Assembly (NCBI RefSeq): GCF_014651855.1
Contig: NZ_BMXR01000002.1
Coordinates: forward strand, 62,001 to 126,000
Direction: 5' to 3'
DNA from: Saccharospirillum salsuginis
GTDB taxonomy: Bacteria > Pseudomonadota > Gammaproteobacteria > Pseudomonadales > Natronospirillaceae
Length of the DNA stretch: 64,000 bases
Each line of letters opens with the position of its first letter. Position 1 is the stretch's first letter. The translations under genes were made by a program, and so were the position numbers. Shown piece after piece: positions 31,700-40,796 of this stretch. Below the pieces are notes generated by a model. That model saw only the letters and a program-made list of their open reading frames with translations. It made no database searches and had not been told where the DNA came from.

Positions 31700-31796
31700 A
31701 CCTTCCCCGGCACCCAACTGTCCACGAATTCCTAAAACTGCTCATAACCTACGACAGCCTCTTCATAATTAAAAATTGATAGTTTTTATATTTTGT

Positions 31797-31812
31797 ATAA
31801 GGTCTGCCTTAT
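31797..31812. promoter_or_regulatory. Candidate LysR operator upstream of pycR
   Basis: ATAAGGTCTGCCTTAT is a perfect 6-4-6 inverted repeat in an AT-rich stretch, ending 25 bp before the pycR start. It fits the T-N11-A pattern of LysR sites and could autoregulate pycR and control pycA-pycB. Confidence 0.6.
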
Positions 31813-31837
31813 GAGTAATCATTAAGAGGGCCAAACC

Positions 31838-32794
31838 GTGCCACTCAGCGTTCAAAAGTTGCTCAGTCGGTTGTCGTTGCGCCAGTTGGAAGTCTTTCAG
31901 GCGGTGTACACCACGGGGGGCTATGGCAAGGCGGCGGATCTGTTGGGGTTGACCCAACCGGCGGTCAGCTCGCAGATCCGGCAGCTGGAATCCGCGCTCG
32001 GCCAGAAGTTGTTCGAGTACATCGGCCGCACGTTGTATTGCACGGCGGTGGGCGAGATGGTGGAGGAGAGCGTCGCGGTTATATTCGAGGAGCTGCGCCG
32101 GTTGCAGAATGATATTCATGCGCTGGAAGGGCAGATTTCCGGCGATCTCAAGGTGGCGGCGGTGAGCACGGCGCAATATGTGATTCCCTATGTGATGAAA
32201 CCCTTCCTGGCGGATTACCCTGAGGTGAATATGTCCGTTCAGGTGGTCAACCGTGCCGCTGCGATCGAACGGTTGAATCAGAATACCGATGATGTCCTGA
32301 TCATGGGGATTGTCCCGACCGACCGGCCGGTCTCATCGGTTCCGTTTCTGGATAACGAACTAATCCCGGTGGTGCCCGCCGACCACCCTCTGGCCGGACG
32401 CGACGATGTCTCGCCCCAAGAGTTTCTGCAACAGGGGTTTCTGGCGCGTGAACGGGGTTCCGGTAGCCGGCTGGCGCTGGAGCAGCATTGTCTGCACCAG
32501 CGTCTGCGGTTGGAGCCGTCGATGGAGGTCGGCTCGAACGAGTCGTTGAAACACGCGGTCATCGCCGGCCTCGGCGTGGCGATTTTGCCTCGACTGAGTG
32601 TTTTGTCGGAATTGAAACTCGGCAGCCTAAAAACCCTTCCCCTGGAAGGGTTTCCGCTGCGCCGGTCCTGGTGTCTGGTGTATCCCACGGCGAAAAGTCA
32701 TTCACCGGTCACGCGGCGATTTATCGAGTACGTGCAGGGCAACCTGGCGGGAATCGATCATCAGTTCCGGCGGATGGTGGCGGAGCATGGCTGA
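31838..32794 (+). CDS. pycR: LysR-type regulator, probable PycR
   Basis: A 318-residue LysR family transcription factor. The helix-turn-helix is in LRQLEVFQAVYTTGGYGKAA and LTQPAVSSQIRQLESALG (residues about 12-50). The effector domain follows from residue 90. It diverges from pycA-pycB, as PycR does in Pseudomonas aeruginosa, so control of pyruvate carboxylase is likely. A perfect inverted repeat lies 25 bp upstream. The gene symbol rests on position and family, not on a regulator-specific motif. Confidence 0.85.
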   Translation: MPLSVQKLLSRLSLRQLEVFQAVYTTGGYGKAADLLGLTQPAVSSQIRQLESALGQKLFEYIGRTLYCTAVGEMVEESVAVIFEELRRLQNDIHALEGQISGDLKVAAVSTAQYVIPYVMKPFLADYPEVNMSVQVVNRAAAIERLNQNTDDVLIMGIVPTDRPVSSVPFLDNELIPVVPADHPLAGRDDVSPQEFLQQGFLARERGSGSRLALEQHCLHQRLRLEPSMEVGSNESLKHAVIAGLGVAILPRLSVLSELKLGSLKTLPLEGFPLRRSWCLVYPTAKSHSPVTRRFIEYVQGNLAGIDHQFRRMVAEHG

Positions 32795-32951
32795 CCTGTT
32801 TTTCTGAATGATTCTGGCCATAGCATCAACTTCTGGACAGGCGGTTGCGCATACCGGTTTACCGAGCATGAGTGTGCATCATGATATTGTCGGCAGTATG
32901 TCCTGTGTTAATGTGTCGTGCATTATCCCCTAGTTCGGAATGCTGAACACC

Positions 32952-33548
32952 ATGACTGAACTTCCCTTCTCCCAGGCTTGTGAAAACAACAAGCGACCCA
33001 TTCTGGAATGCCTGCGTTCGGTCTTCGATCAAGCCCGCAGCGTACTTGAGATCGGAACCGGGACGGGCCAGCACACGGTTTATTTTGCTGAAGCACTCCC
33101 GCACCTGACCTGGCAACCGAGTGACCATCCCGACTCGGCTCATCTTGGTCAGGATCGGTTGGCCGCCTGTGAAGCCCTCAACCTATTGCCCTTTGTGGCT
33201 CTGGATGTCGGTACAGACGATTGGCCGATTCCGGATGTGGATGCGGTGTTTTCCGCCAATACGGCGCACATCATGAGCTGGGCCGAGGTGGAGCGGATGT
33301 TTGAGGGTGTTGCCCAGCGATTGCCGACCGGCGGAGTTTTCTGTCTTTACGGACCGTTCAACGACCAGGGGCGCTATACCAGCGACAGCAATCGCCAGTT
33401 TGACCGCTACCTGCGCTCCCGCGAGAGTCACATGGGCATCCGGGATACCGTTGACCTCGAAGCCCTGGCCGGCTCCGTCGACCTTCGCTTGGACGACGAT
33501 GTTTCGATGCCAGCCAACAATCGAATCTTGGTGTGGCGTAGGCTATAG
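32952..33548 (+). CDS. DUF938 class I SAM-dependent methyltransferase
   Basis: A 198-residue methyltransferase-fold protein of the DUF938 family. It begins MTELPFSQACENNKRPILE and contains the SAM motif LEIGTGTGQHTVYFAEALP and FSANTAHIMSWAEVERMF. The substrate is unknown. An in-frame ATG lies four codons earlier, but there the Shine-Dalgarno touches the start; GGAA 11 bases before 32952 fits better. It appears to be a single gene. Confidence 0.88.
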   Translation: MTELPFSQACENNKRPILECLRSVFDQARSVLEIGTGTGQHTVYFAEALPHLTWQPSDHPDSAHLGQDRLAACEALNLLPFVALDVGTDDWPIPDVDAVFSANTAHIMSWAEVERMFEGVAQRLPTGGVFCLYGPFNDQGRYTSDSNRQFDRYLRSRESHMGIRDTVDLEALAGSVDLRLDDDVSMPANNRILVWRRL

Positions 33549-33586
33549 ATTGTAGCCTCAGATCGCATGCCCACCCAGACGCTGGC

Positions 33587-34411
33587 CTAATGCCCCGCGC
33601 CTTCCAAGACCTGACAAAGCCGTTCAATCGCGCGCCGTACCTCCGGTAGATGGCGGTCATCCTGGTGGGTCACCAGCCATTGATCGTGGCTCAACTCGCC
33701 AATGGGGCCGCCAGTCCGATGCAATTGAGGGTGGAGGTCGCCGATGAAAGTCGGCAGCAGGGCGATGCCCTGACCGGCGAGGGCCAGGTCGAGGCTGTTG
33801 CGCGGGGTATTGACTTCGCACACCGCGTCGTTGCCGACCGTGCGGTCGAGCCAGTGGGACGAGGGGGTGTCGGCCAGGACTTTGACCCAGCGTTCCGGTG
33901 CGCTTTCAGTGGCGTATGGAGCGAACTCGACGCGCGCCAGTTTGCGACAAACGAGAGTCTCCTCCGTGGGCCGGCGGTTGCGGAAACCGATCACCACTTC
34001 GCGATGCGAGATGTCCAGTACCTGTTCCGCCGATATAAAGCGCAGGCGCAGGTCGGGAGGTGTACCGGTCAGGGTGTCGAGGTGCGGCAACAGGGCCAGC
34101 GTCGTCCAGGTGCCGGCGGATATCTTGACCAGCGGCCGATCCCCCTGTGTGGGCTGGGCGGTCAGACGAAACAGGTCCGATTCAATCTCTGCGAGCCCTT
34201 CCAGCAGGGTTTTACCCTCTGCGGTCAGTTCGTAACCGCGGTCATGCCTGACGAACAGTTCACGCCCCATGCTCCGTTCCAGCGAATGCATGCGACGGCC
34301 CAGTGTCGCGGCGCTGAGTTGGGTCGTTTTCGCTGCCTTTGAGAGGCCGCCTTCGCGCGCCACGGCGAGGAACAAGTGCAGATCGTTCCAGTCGATGTTT
34401 GTTTCATTCAT
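33587..34411 (-). CDS. LysR family transcriptional regulator
   Basis: A 274-residue LysR regulator. The N-terminal WNDLHLFLAVAREGGLSKAA and SAATLGRRMHSLERSMGREL carry the helix-turn-helix. The effector domain is short but complete. It resembles the group that controls small efflux or oxidoreductase genes, yet no such target lies next to it: DUF938 is convergent and the upstream 150 bp leads to a possible small gene. Its target is unknown. Confidence 0.9.
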   Translation of the reverse strand: MNETNIDWNDLHLFLAVAREGGLSKAAKTTQLSAATLGRRMHSLERSMGRELFVRHDRGYELTAEGKTLLEGLAEIESDLFRLTAQPTQGDRPLVKISAGTWTTLALLPHLDTLTGTPPDLRLRFISAEQVLDISHREVVIGFRNRRPTEETLVCRKLARVEFAPYATESAPERWVKVLADTPSSHWLDRTVGNDAVCEVNTPRNSLDLALAGQGIALLPTFIGDLHPQLHRTGGPIGELSHDQWLVTHQDDRHLPEVRRAIERLCQVLEGAGH

Positions 34412-34560
34412 GAAAAGACCTGTTCATTTCGTTTCGTATCTTGAGAGGTGATTGTCTTGTAATCTCAGCCTCAGTCAATAGCCGGAAGCTCGCCTTTTGG
34501 CGGGTACCCACACCAGTGAGCGACTTGTGTGGTGTTCAATACCTGGAAACGGAGGCTGGC

Positions 34561-34821
34561 ATGCGATATCTAAAACACGAGACGGATCTGACGCAAAACC
34601 GCATTTTGAACCGAGGTCTCGGTCAGGTACCGTTTCCACAGGCGAGGCCGACACGCGCGCTGCGAGAGGAGGATGCTTACTTTGAAAGGCATGGCGGACC
34701 ACGCCTGAGGGAAGTGCTCTTGGCGGGCGCGAGATTCCTTCGCAATCGAAATTTCTCTATGGTTAAGACCCGGAAATCCAGGGCGCCGCACGCACAATCG
34801 GAAACCGGCAAAGTCGGATAG
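34561..34821 (+). CDS. Possible small basic protein
   Basis: An 86-residue open frame with a good Shine-Dalgarno (GGAGG, five bases before the ATG). The product is basic, starts MRYLKHETDLTQNRILNRGL and has no recognised domain, signal peptide or membrane segment. It lies in the 669 bp interval 34412-35080 between a LysR gene and ytfQ, where I see no repeats. Codon use is not clearly coding, so this is a weak call. The remaining 260 bp before ytfQ is probably promoter and leader. Confidence 0.28.
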   Translation: MRYLKHETDLTQNRILNRGLGQVPFPQARPTRALREEDAYFERHGGPRLREVLLAGARFLRNRNFSMVKTRKSRAPHAQSETGKVG

Positions 34822-35080
34822 TCTTTTTAACCCCAGTCATTTTCCCTAGTTGCATAAATACCGGGTCAGACGGTCGATAACTGCTTGTTTGGCATCGTAA
34901 TGGTCGTCACAAAACCGGTTCCGGCTCGCCATTTTAGTAAGTGGCTGGGAATATGGATAAATCGGCTGTACTGAACGTGAGTGGGTTCACATTGATCATG
35001 CCATGGATTTTAATCGATTCCACGTTGATAAGACATCTGCGTATGCCTGGATAAACAACAAAAATTCACAGGAGACTGCT

Positions 35081-36022
35081 ATGAATATTAAGTCCTTGAT
35101 TACTCCTCTCGCCACATTGACGGCGATATTGATGAGTAGCCCGTCCTTTGCGGAACCCACCTACGGCTTTTCACAAATCGGTTCGGAAAGTGGCTGGCGG
35201 ACGTCGGAGACAAATTCCATTAAAGCCGAAGCCGAACGCCGGGGAATCGACCTGAAATTCTCGGATGCTCAGCAAAAACAGGAAAACCAGATCAAAGCCG
35301 TGCGCTCCTTCATCGCCCAGGGCGTGGATGGCATTCTGCTGGCGCCGGTTGTTGAATCCGGCTGGGATCAGGTCCTTCGCGAGGCCGATCGTGCGGATAT
35401 TCCGGTCGTGTTGATCGACCGCGGTGTCGACGCCGATCCGAGTCTGTACCTGACCAAAGTCGCGTCCGATTTTAAAGAGGAAGGCGCTCTGGCGGGTTCC
35501 TGGCTTGCGGCCGAGACCAATGGTAATTGCGACATCGTGGAGCTGCAGGGAACGGTTGGTTCTTCCGCCGCCATCGATCGTAAGAGCGGCTTTGATGCCT
35601 TGATCGGCAATTTCCCGAACATGAAGATCATCCGTTCACAGTCCGGTGACTTTACCCGTGCCGGTGGCAAGGAAGTCATGGAAAGCTTCCTGAAAGCTGA
35701 AGGGGGCGGTGACAGTATCTGCGCAGTCTTCGCTCACAACGATGACATGGCACTGGGTGCCATTCAGGCCATCAAGGAAGCTCAGTTGGATCCGGCGGAT
35801 GATATTCTGGTTGTGTCCATCGACGCCGTGCCGGATATTTTCAAAGCCATGGCCGATGGCGATGCCAATGCCACCATCGAACTCAATCCTCACCTGGGTG
35901 GGCCGGCGTTCGATGCCATCGCGGCTCATAACGACGGTGAAGATGTACCGAAGTGGATCAAGGCCAACGGACCGCTGTACCTGCCGGATACCGCCGCGGC
36001 CGAATACGAAGCCCGTAAGTAA
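35081..36022 (+). CDS. ytfQ: Galactofuranose-type sugar-binding protein YtfQ
   Basis: The periplasmic binding component of a CUT2-family ABC importer. The 313-residue protein has a signal peptide (ITPLATLTAILMSSPSFA|EP) and the YtfQ sequence pattern YGFSQIGSESGWRTSETNSI. DGILLAPVVESGWDQVL and the HNDDMALGAIQAIKEA region belong to the sugar-binding fold. In E. coli YtfQ prefers galactofuranose. The ATG at 35081 has GGAG seven bases upstream and begins the signal peptide; the frame is open 26 codons earlier. A strong hairpin separates it from ytfR. Confidence 0.93.
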   Translation: MNIKSLITPLATLTAILMSSPSFAEPTYGFSQIGSESGWRTSETNSIKAEAERRGIDLKFSDAQQKQENQIKAVRSFIAQGVDGILLAPVVESGWDQVLREADRADIPVVLIDRGVDADPSLYLTKVASDFKEEGALAGSWLAAETNGNCDIVELQGTVGSSAAIDRKSGFDALIGNFPNMKIIRSQSGDFTRAGGKEVMESFLKAEGGGDSICAVFAHNDDMALGAIQAIKEAQLDPADDILVVSIDAVPDIFKAMADGDANATIELNPHLGGPAFDAIAAHNDGEDVPKWIKANGPLYLPDTAAAEYEARK

Positions 36023-36037
36023 GTTTCAACCGATGAT

Positions 36038-36055
36038 AGGCGCCTGCGGGCGCCT
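36038..36055 (+). terminator. Intra-operon hairpin between ytfQ and ytfR
   Basis: AGGCGCC (36038-36044) and GGCGCCT (36049-36055) form a perfect 7-bp stem with a 4-nt loop followed by TTCTCT. Placed 15 bp after the ytfQ stop, it may weaken readthrough or protect the ytfQ mRNA, giving more binding protein than transporter. Confidence 0.7.
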
Positions 36056-36079
36056 TTCTCTGATCCACGGGATACTCAC

Positions 36080-37588
36080 ATGACGGACCAGAATAACCCC
36101 CCGCTTCTCTCCATCGAGGGAGTCCATAAATCCTTTCCCGGCGTTCGCGCTCTGGACAACGTCTCGCTGACGCTTAACGCGGGTGAAATCCACGCCCTGC
36201 TGGGTGAGAACGGTGCCGGAAAATCCACGCTGATCAAAGTCCTGACCGGTATCTACGTCAAAGACAGCGGCAGCCTGGTGATGGACGGTAAGCCGGTACA
36301 CATTCATGATTCACTGGACGCTCAAAAGCACGGCATTCGAACGGTCTATCAGGAAATCAACCTGATTCCGACCATGACGGTCGCGGAAAATCTGACCTTG
36401 CTGGACCAGCCCAAACGCATGGGGCTGATCAGCTGGCGCAGTGCGGAATCCCGAGCCAGGGAGATGTTGCGCCGGGTCGGTTTGGACATCGATTTGCGCA
36501 GCCAATTGGACTCCCATTCGGTCGCGATTCAGCAGATGGTGGCCATTGCCCGAGCGCTGGGATCCAAGGCCCGAATTCTGATTCTGGACGAACCGACCGC
36601 CAGTCTGGACAGCCAGGAAATCGCTCGGTTATTCGAACTGATGCGACAGCTGAAGTCCGAAGGCATGGGCATTATTTTTGTAACGCACTTTCTGGATCAG
36701 GTGTATGACATATCCGATACCATCAGTGTGTTGCGCAACGGGTGTCATGTCGGCACCTTCAAGACCGAGGCATTGTCCCGTTCAGATTTGGTCAGTCATA
36801 TGCTGGGTAAAGATCTGGACACCTTGCACCACGAGCAAAGTGATTCGTCCCTCGAACACGGTAATCGTCAGCGGATACTCTCCCTGAAACAGGTGGGACG
36901 ACGCAATATGCTGAACCCTCTGGACCTGGATTTGCACCAGGGTGAAGTGGTCGGTTTGGCGGGTTTGTTGGGCTCCGGACGCACGGAAGTCTGTCAGTTG
37001 GCTTTTGGCGCCAAACGCCCGGATCAGGGTCGCAAGAGCTGGCTGGGTACTGAGGTGTCAATCAATACGCCCAAGCAAGCCATTGCCCAGGGCATGGCCT
37101 ATTGTCCGGAGGATCGCAAACATCATGGCATCGTCGCCGAACTCAGTGTCCGCGAAAACCTGATTCTGGCGTTGCAGTCGGCCAGGGGCTGGTGGTCACC
37201 GATGCCTATGTCGGAACAGAAAGCCATTGTGGATGAATTCATTCAGCGCCTGAACATCAAAACCCCCCATATGGAGAAACCCATCGGCGAGCTCAGCGGC
37301 GGTAATCAGCAAAAGGTCATACTGGCACGCTGGCTGATCACGCAGCCGAAACTGTTGATTCTGGATGAACCCACCCGGGGTATCGATGTCGGCGCTCACC
37401 ATGAAATCATTCAGATCATCAAGGATTTGTGCGGGGAGGGGATGTCCCTGCTGGTGGCGTCTTCCGAGGTGGAAGAAATCGTTGCCTTCGCGCACCGGGT
37501 GGCTGTGATGCGTGATCGCACCAAGGTAGCCGAAGTATCGGGCGACCGGATCAGCCAGAAGTCCATTATTCAGGCCATTGCGCAATGA
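36080..37588 (+). CDS. ytfR: Sugar ABC transporter ATPase YtfR (two ATPase domains)
   Basis: A 502-residue ATPase with two fused nucleotide-binding domains, the CUT2 (ribose/galactofuranose) arrangement. The first domain has Walker A GENGAGKST near residue 38 and Walker B LILDEPTASLD near 170; its signature motif is degenerate (AIQQMVAIARAL). The second domain has the signature LSGGNQQKV near 410 and Walker B LLILDEPTRGID, but its Walker A (GLLGSGRTE) lacks the Lys-Ser/Thr, as is usual in this family. It works with YtfQ, YtfT and YjfF at the inner membrane. Confidence 0.95.
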   Translation: MTDQNNPPLLSIEGVHKSFPGVRALDNVSLTLNAGEIHALLGENGAGKSTLIKVLTGIYVKDSGSLVMDGKPVHIHDSLDAQKHGIRTVYQEINLIPTMTVAENLTLLDQPKRMGLISWRSAESRAREMLRRVGLDIDLRSQLDSHSVAIQQMVAIARALGSKARILILDEPTASLDSQEIARLFELMRQLKSEGMGIIFVTHFLDQVYDISDTISVLRNGCHVGTFKTEALSRSDLVSHMLGKDLDTLHHEQSDSSLEHGNRQRILSLKQVGRRNMLNPLDLDLHQGEVVGLAGLLGSGRTEVCQLAFGAKRPDQGRKSWLGTEVSINTPKQAIAQGMAYCPEDRKHHGIVAELSVRENLILALQSARGWWSPMPMSEQKAIVDEFIQRLNIKTPHMEKPIGELSGGNQQKVILARWLITQPKLLILDEPTRGIDVGAHHEIIQIIKDLCGEGMSLLVASSEVEEIVAFAHRVAVMRDRTKVAEVSGDRISQKSIIQAIAQ

Positions 37589-37605
37589 GTGGAAGGTAGG
37601 TCAGC

Positions 37606-38625
37606 ATGCAATTTGTCAGTAAGCCGAGACCGGACGCGAAGACATTGGCGCCCGTGATCTCGTTGTTTGTTTTGATTATGGGTACATCCCTGGTCACGCC
37701 GGGGTTTCTGGATATTTCCATCGTCGACGGCCATATCTATGGCAGTCTGGTCGACATTGTCCACCGAGCCACGCCTATGTTGCTGGTGGCCGTTGGCATG
37801 GCGATTGTGATCGGCACCAAAGGCATTGATTTGTCGGTCGGCTCCATTATCGCCATCAGCGGTGCGGTGACGGCCGTTCTGACCGTGAATACGGAATGGT
37901 TACCGTTTGTCGTCATGGGTTGTGCACTGCTGGCCGGTATGGCGTGCGGACTGTGGAACGGACTGCTGGTGACGGTATTCGGTATTCAACCCATTGTCGC
38001 CACCTTGATCCTCATGGTGGCCGGTCGAGGCATCGCCCAGATGATCACTGGCGGTCAAATCGTGACCTTCCATTCGGAATTCTTCAACGCGATCGGCAAT
38101 GGTTTCTTCGCCGGGTTGCCGTTGCGAGTGGTGCTCGCGATCGTCATCGTCGTGGCGACCGCCCTGGTGTTGCGCAAAACCGCGCTGGGTCTGTTTTTCG
38201 AGTCCGTCGGGGCCAATGCCGAATCCAGCCGGTTGATGGGCATCGATTCCCGCATGCTGATACTCATCGCCTATGTGTTTTCCGGGTTTTGTTCCGCCAT
38301 GGCGGGCATCATTCTCGCGGCCGATATACGAGGAGCCGACGCCAACAATGCCGGTCTCTGGCTGGAGCTGGATGCCATATTGGCGGTGGTGATCGCGGGG
38401 GCTTCGCTCAGTGGCGGCCGTATCTATCTGGGGTTGACGGTGATCGGAGCCTTGATCATCCAGACACTGACCACCGCGATCCTCACCAGCGGTTTGCCGG
38501 CGCAGTACAACCTGATCGTCAAGGCCAGCATTGTCCTGCTCGTATTGCTGATTCAGTCATCCAGAACCCGTGATTTCGTTAAATCCCGTCTGATGTTGGC
38601 CAGGAGGTCTTCCCATGTTGAATGA
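37606..38625 (+). CDS. ytfT: Sugar ABC transporter permease YtfT
   Basis: A 339-residue permease of the CUT2 class. It shows about nine hydrophobic helices, the motif GIDLSVGSIIAISGAVTAVL near residue 69 and GANAESSRLMGIDSRML near 206, the cytoplasmic coupling loop. It follows ytfR by 17 bp and overlaps yjfF by 11 bases. The order ytfQ-R-T-yjfF equals that of E. coli. Confidence 0.93.
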   Translation: MQFVSKPRPDAKTLAPVISLFVLIMGTSLVTPGFLDISIVDGHIYGSLVDIVHRATPMLLVAVGMAIVIGTKGIDLSVGSIIAISGAVTAVLTVNTEWLPFVVMGCALLAGMACGLWNGLLVTVFGIQPIVATLILMVAGRGIAQMITGGQIVTFHSEFFNAIGNGFFAGLPLRVVLAIVIVVATALVLRKTALGLFFESVGANAESSRLMGIDSRMLILIAYVFSGFCSAMAGIILAADIRGADANNAGLWLELDAILAVVIAGASLSGGRIYLGLTVIGALIIQTLTTAILTSGLPAQYNLIVKASIVLLVLLIQSSRTRDFVKSRLMLARRSSHVE

Positions 38626-39628
38626 ACGCGTCCTGCCGTTGATCGCGACGATCGTTGTCTTCGTGCTGCTCTACGGATACGGCATCTACGAGTACAAAGG
38701 GTTTCGCGATACGCTCGTCTTTACCAACCTGCTGACCGACAACGCCTTTCTGATCGTGACCGCAGTGGGCATGAGTTTTGTCATCATTTCGGGCGGTATC
38801 GACCTCTCTGTCGGTTCGATGATCGCCTTCATAGGCGTCTTGCTGGCGTACCTGATCAGCGGGCTGGGGATTCACCCGGTATTTGCGGCCGTCATCGCGC
38901 TTTGCGTGGCTACGTTTTTCGGCACCATGATGGGCGTTATCATTGCCTACTTCGACATTCAGCCCTTTATTGTCACCCTGGCCGGTTTGTTCCTGTTTCG
39001 GGGCTTGGCCTATCTGATCAATCTGGACTCGGTGCCCATCGACCATTCTTTCCTGGTGACCCTGGCCGAAATATACGTGCCCTTGCCCGGTCGAGGCGGA
39101 CTGACCTTCATTGCCATGGCGATGATCGTCCTGTTGGTCATCGGCATGGTGGTCGCGAAGCGAACCCGGTTTGGCCTGAATGTGTACGCGATCGGTGGTG
39201 ATAAACAGTCGGCCTCGTTGTTGGGCGTACCGGTCAACCGCACTCTGGTGAAGATCTACGCATTGAGCGGTTTTTACAGTGGCGCGGCGGGAATCGTTTT
39301 CGCCATCTACACCGGATCCGGTTATCCGCTGGCGGCGGTGGGCGTGGAGCTCGACGCCATTGCCGCCGTGGTCATTGGTGGAACCCTGCTGACCGGTGGT
39401 GTGGGTTTTGTGGTGGGCGCGTTCCTCGGTGCGCTCATCCAGGGGATCATCCAAACACTGATCATTTTCGACGGCACGCTGAACAGTTGGTGGACCAAGG
39501 TTGCCATCGGCGTTTTGTTATTGCTGTTTATTTTGATGCAGAAAGGCATCGTCCACTTCACCAAGCGGTACACGGAAAAATCCGTCAAACCGGAGCCTGA
39601 GGCCGTACCGGTGACCAAGGCCGCATGA
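38615..39628 (+). CDS. yjfF: Sugar ABC transporter permease YjfF
   Basis: The second permease, 337 residues, forming a heterodimer with YtfT. GGIDLSVGSMIAFIGVLLAY near residue 64 and YAIGGDKQSASLLGVPVNRT near 189 match the family. The start overlaps the ytfT end, so the two are co-translated. It is the last gene of the operon. No sugar regulator or catabolic gene lies next to it, so what happens to imported sugar must be encoded elsewhere. Confidence 0.93.
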   Translation: MLNERVLPLIATIVVFVLLYGYGIYEYKGFRDTLVFTNLLTDNAFLIVTAVGMSFVIISGGIDLSVGSMIAFIGVLLAYLISGLGIHPVFAAVIALCVATFFGTMMGVIIAYFDIQPFIVTLAGLFLFRGLAYLINLDSVPIDHSFLVTLAEIYVPLPGRGGLTFIAMAMIVLLVIGMVVAKRTRFGLNVYAIGGDKQSASLLGVPVNRTLVKIYALSGFYSGAAGIVFAIYTGSGYPLAAVGVELDAIAAVVIGGTLLTGGVGFVVGAFLGALIQGIIQTLIIFDGTLNSWWTKVAIGVLLLLFILMQKGIVHFTKRYTEKSVKPEPEAVPVTKAA

Positions 39629-39837
39629 CCCGTGCGGTGACCGGAGTGCCGGCATCCAGTAAGCGTCCGGTTGTTTCAACCGTTTGCCATGGCTGACGTC
39701 ATCCCTGGATGTTCCTCACGGAAGAATAAGTATTGTGCTGTCAGCGGGTAACTGTGTGTCGAGAGTCTTGTCACGTCGTGTCAGGTATGTCGTTGTTTTT
39801 TGAAAGAACCGACGACATGGACATCCGTCCTGCTCGG

Positions 39838-40722
39838 TTAATCACGGCTCGCGAATGACCGACTTTGCCCCGACAGCCAGTCGGACAAGGCCGGTTCCAG
39901 CAGGTGCAGCGACTTGTACGATCGTTCCGCCTCGGACATCCCGGACAGGGTGTCGAGCAGGTCATTCAGTACCTGGGGCTGTTCCAGGTAATCCGACAAA
40001 GGGCGGATGGCGACGCGGATGGTAAAGAGCACGGCGGAGGTTTCAGGCAATCGCCTCAATGTTTGCCGCTCGGTACGTATGTGGCAGCGTTCGGGAATAG
40101 CATCGGGATCCGCAATGGGCTCGGATTCCTCGCCGCCCGGCTGATAAAGCCGATCGCTGGTAACCACCGACCAATTACCCCGCCAGACCGGTCGATCGAC
40201 TTTGATGCGTTCGAAGAACCGATTGACCTTGTGGCTGAGCTGTTCCTCGTACCCGGGTACCGGGCCGTGCACCGCATCCAGGGTGTGCCCGACCTTCTCG
40301 AGCAGATTCCAATAACTCGGTGCCAGGCTGGCGGCGGTCAGTCGATAGTCGCCGTCGTCCGGTTCAAGAATGCAGAGGTCTTCCTGAACACACCAGGACA
40401 GCGGCAGCAGAGGGTGCCGGGCGGCATGCCAGGATTGGGTCTGGCCGGTGGCGGTGCAATACAGGCCGTCCGCTGTTGTTTGGTACAGGGTCGGGAAACG
40501 GCGAGGCAGATGATCAGCCATCAATCGGGCCACTTCGCGCTGGGCGGCGTCGGAAGAGGGCAGGGCGCTGAATACCCGCTCGCCCTTGTCTCGCCACAGC
40601 GCTTGTTTAAGCCTGACCTGATCCGCCAGGCGTTCATCGGGGATCAACCAGTCAGCCAGGTCCAGCCGGTGCAGCCCCATACTGAGCAGGTTCTTGTGTT
40701 CCTGGAAAGCCAGATAATCCAT
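39838..40722 (-). CDS. Haem-dependent oxidative N-demethylase family protein (DUF3445)
   Basis: A 294-residue protein of the DUF3445 family, whose studied member is the haem subunit of dimethylamine monooxygenase/demethylase. LSMGLHRLDLADWLIPDERL near the N-terminus, NWSVVTSDRLYQ near residue 184 and RTERQTLRRLPETSAVLFTI near 220 match the family. No reductase or methylamine gene is adjacent, so it either works with partners elsewhere or has another job. A GTG 23 codons upstream is also in frame; I chose the ATG giving MDYLAFQEHKNLL, closest to the family N-terminus. Confidence 0.85.
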   Translation of the reverse strand: MDYLAFQEHKNLLSMGLHRLDLADWLIPDERLADQVRLKQALWRDKGERVFSALPSSDAAQREVARLMADHLPRRFPTLYQTTADGLYCTATGQTQSWHAARHPLLPLSWCVQEDLCILEPDDGDYRLTAASLAPSYWNLLEKVGHTLDAVHGPVPGYEEQLSHKVNRFFERIKVDRPVWRGNWSVVTSDRLYQPGGEESEPIADPDAIPERCHIRTERQTLRRLPETSAVLFTIRVAIRPLSDYLEQPQVLNDLLDTLSGMSEAERSYKSLHLLEPALSDWLSGQSRSFASRD

Positions 40723-40796
40723 AGCGTTTGTGGATGTCGACCAGGGCGAATGAGTGGATCGCTCATTCTCCGCTAAGTCGAGGGAAGCCACAATAA

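Noticed and set aside
34980..35030. A LacI-type operator ahead of ytfQ (AATCGATT and GAAC...GTTC)
   Set aside because: The dyads are short and no LacI-family gene is nearby, so the match could be chance.
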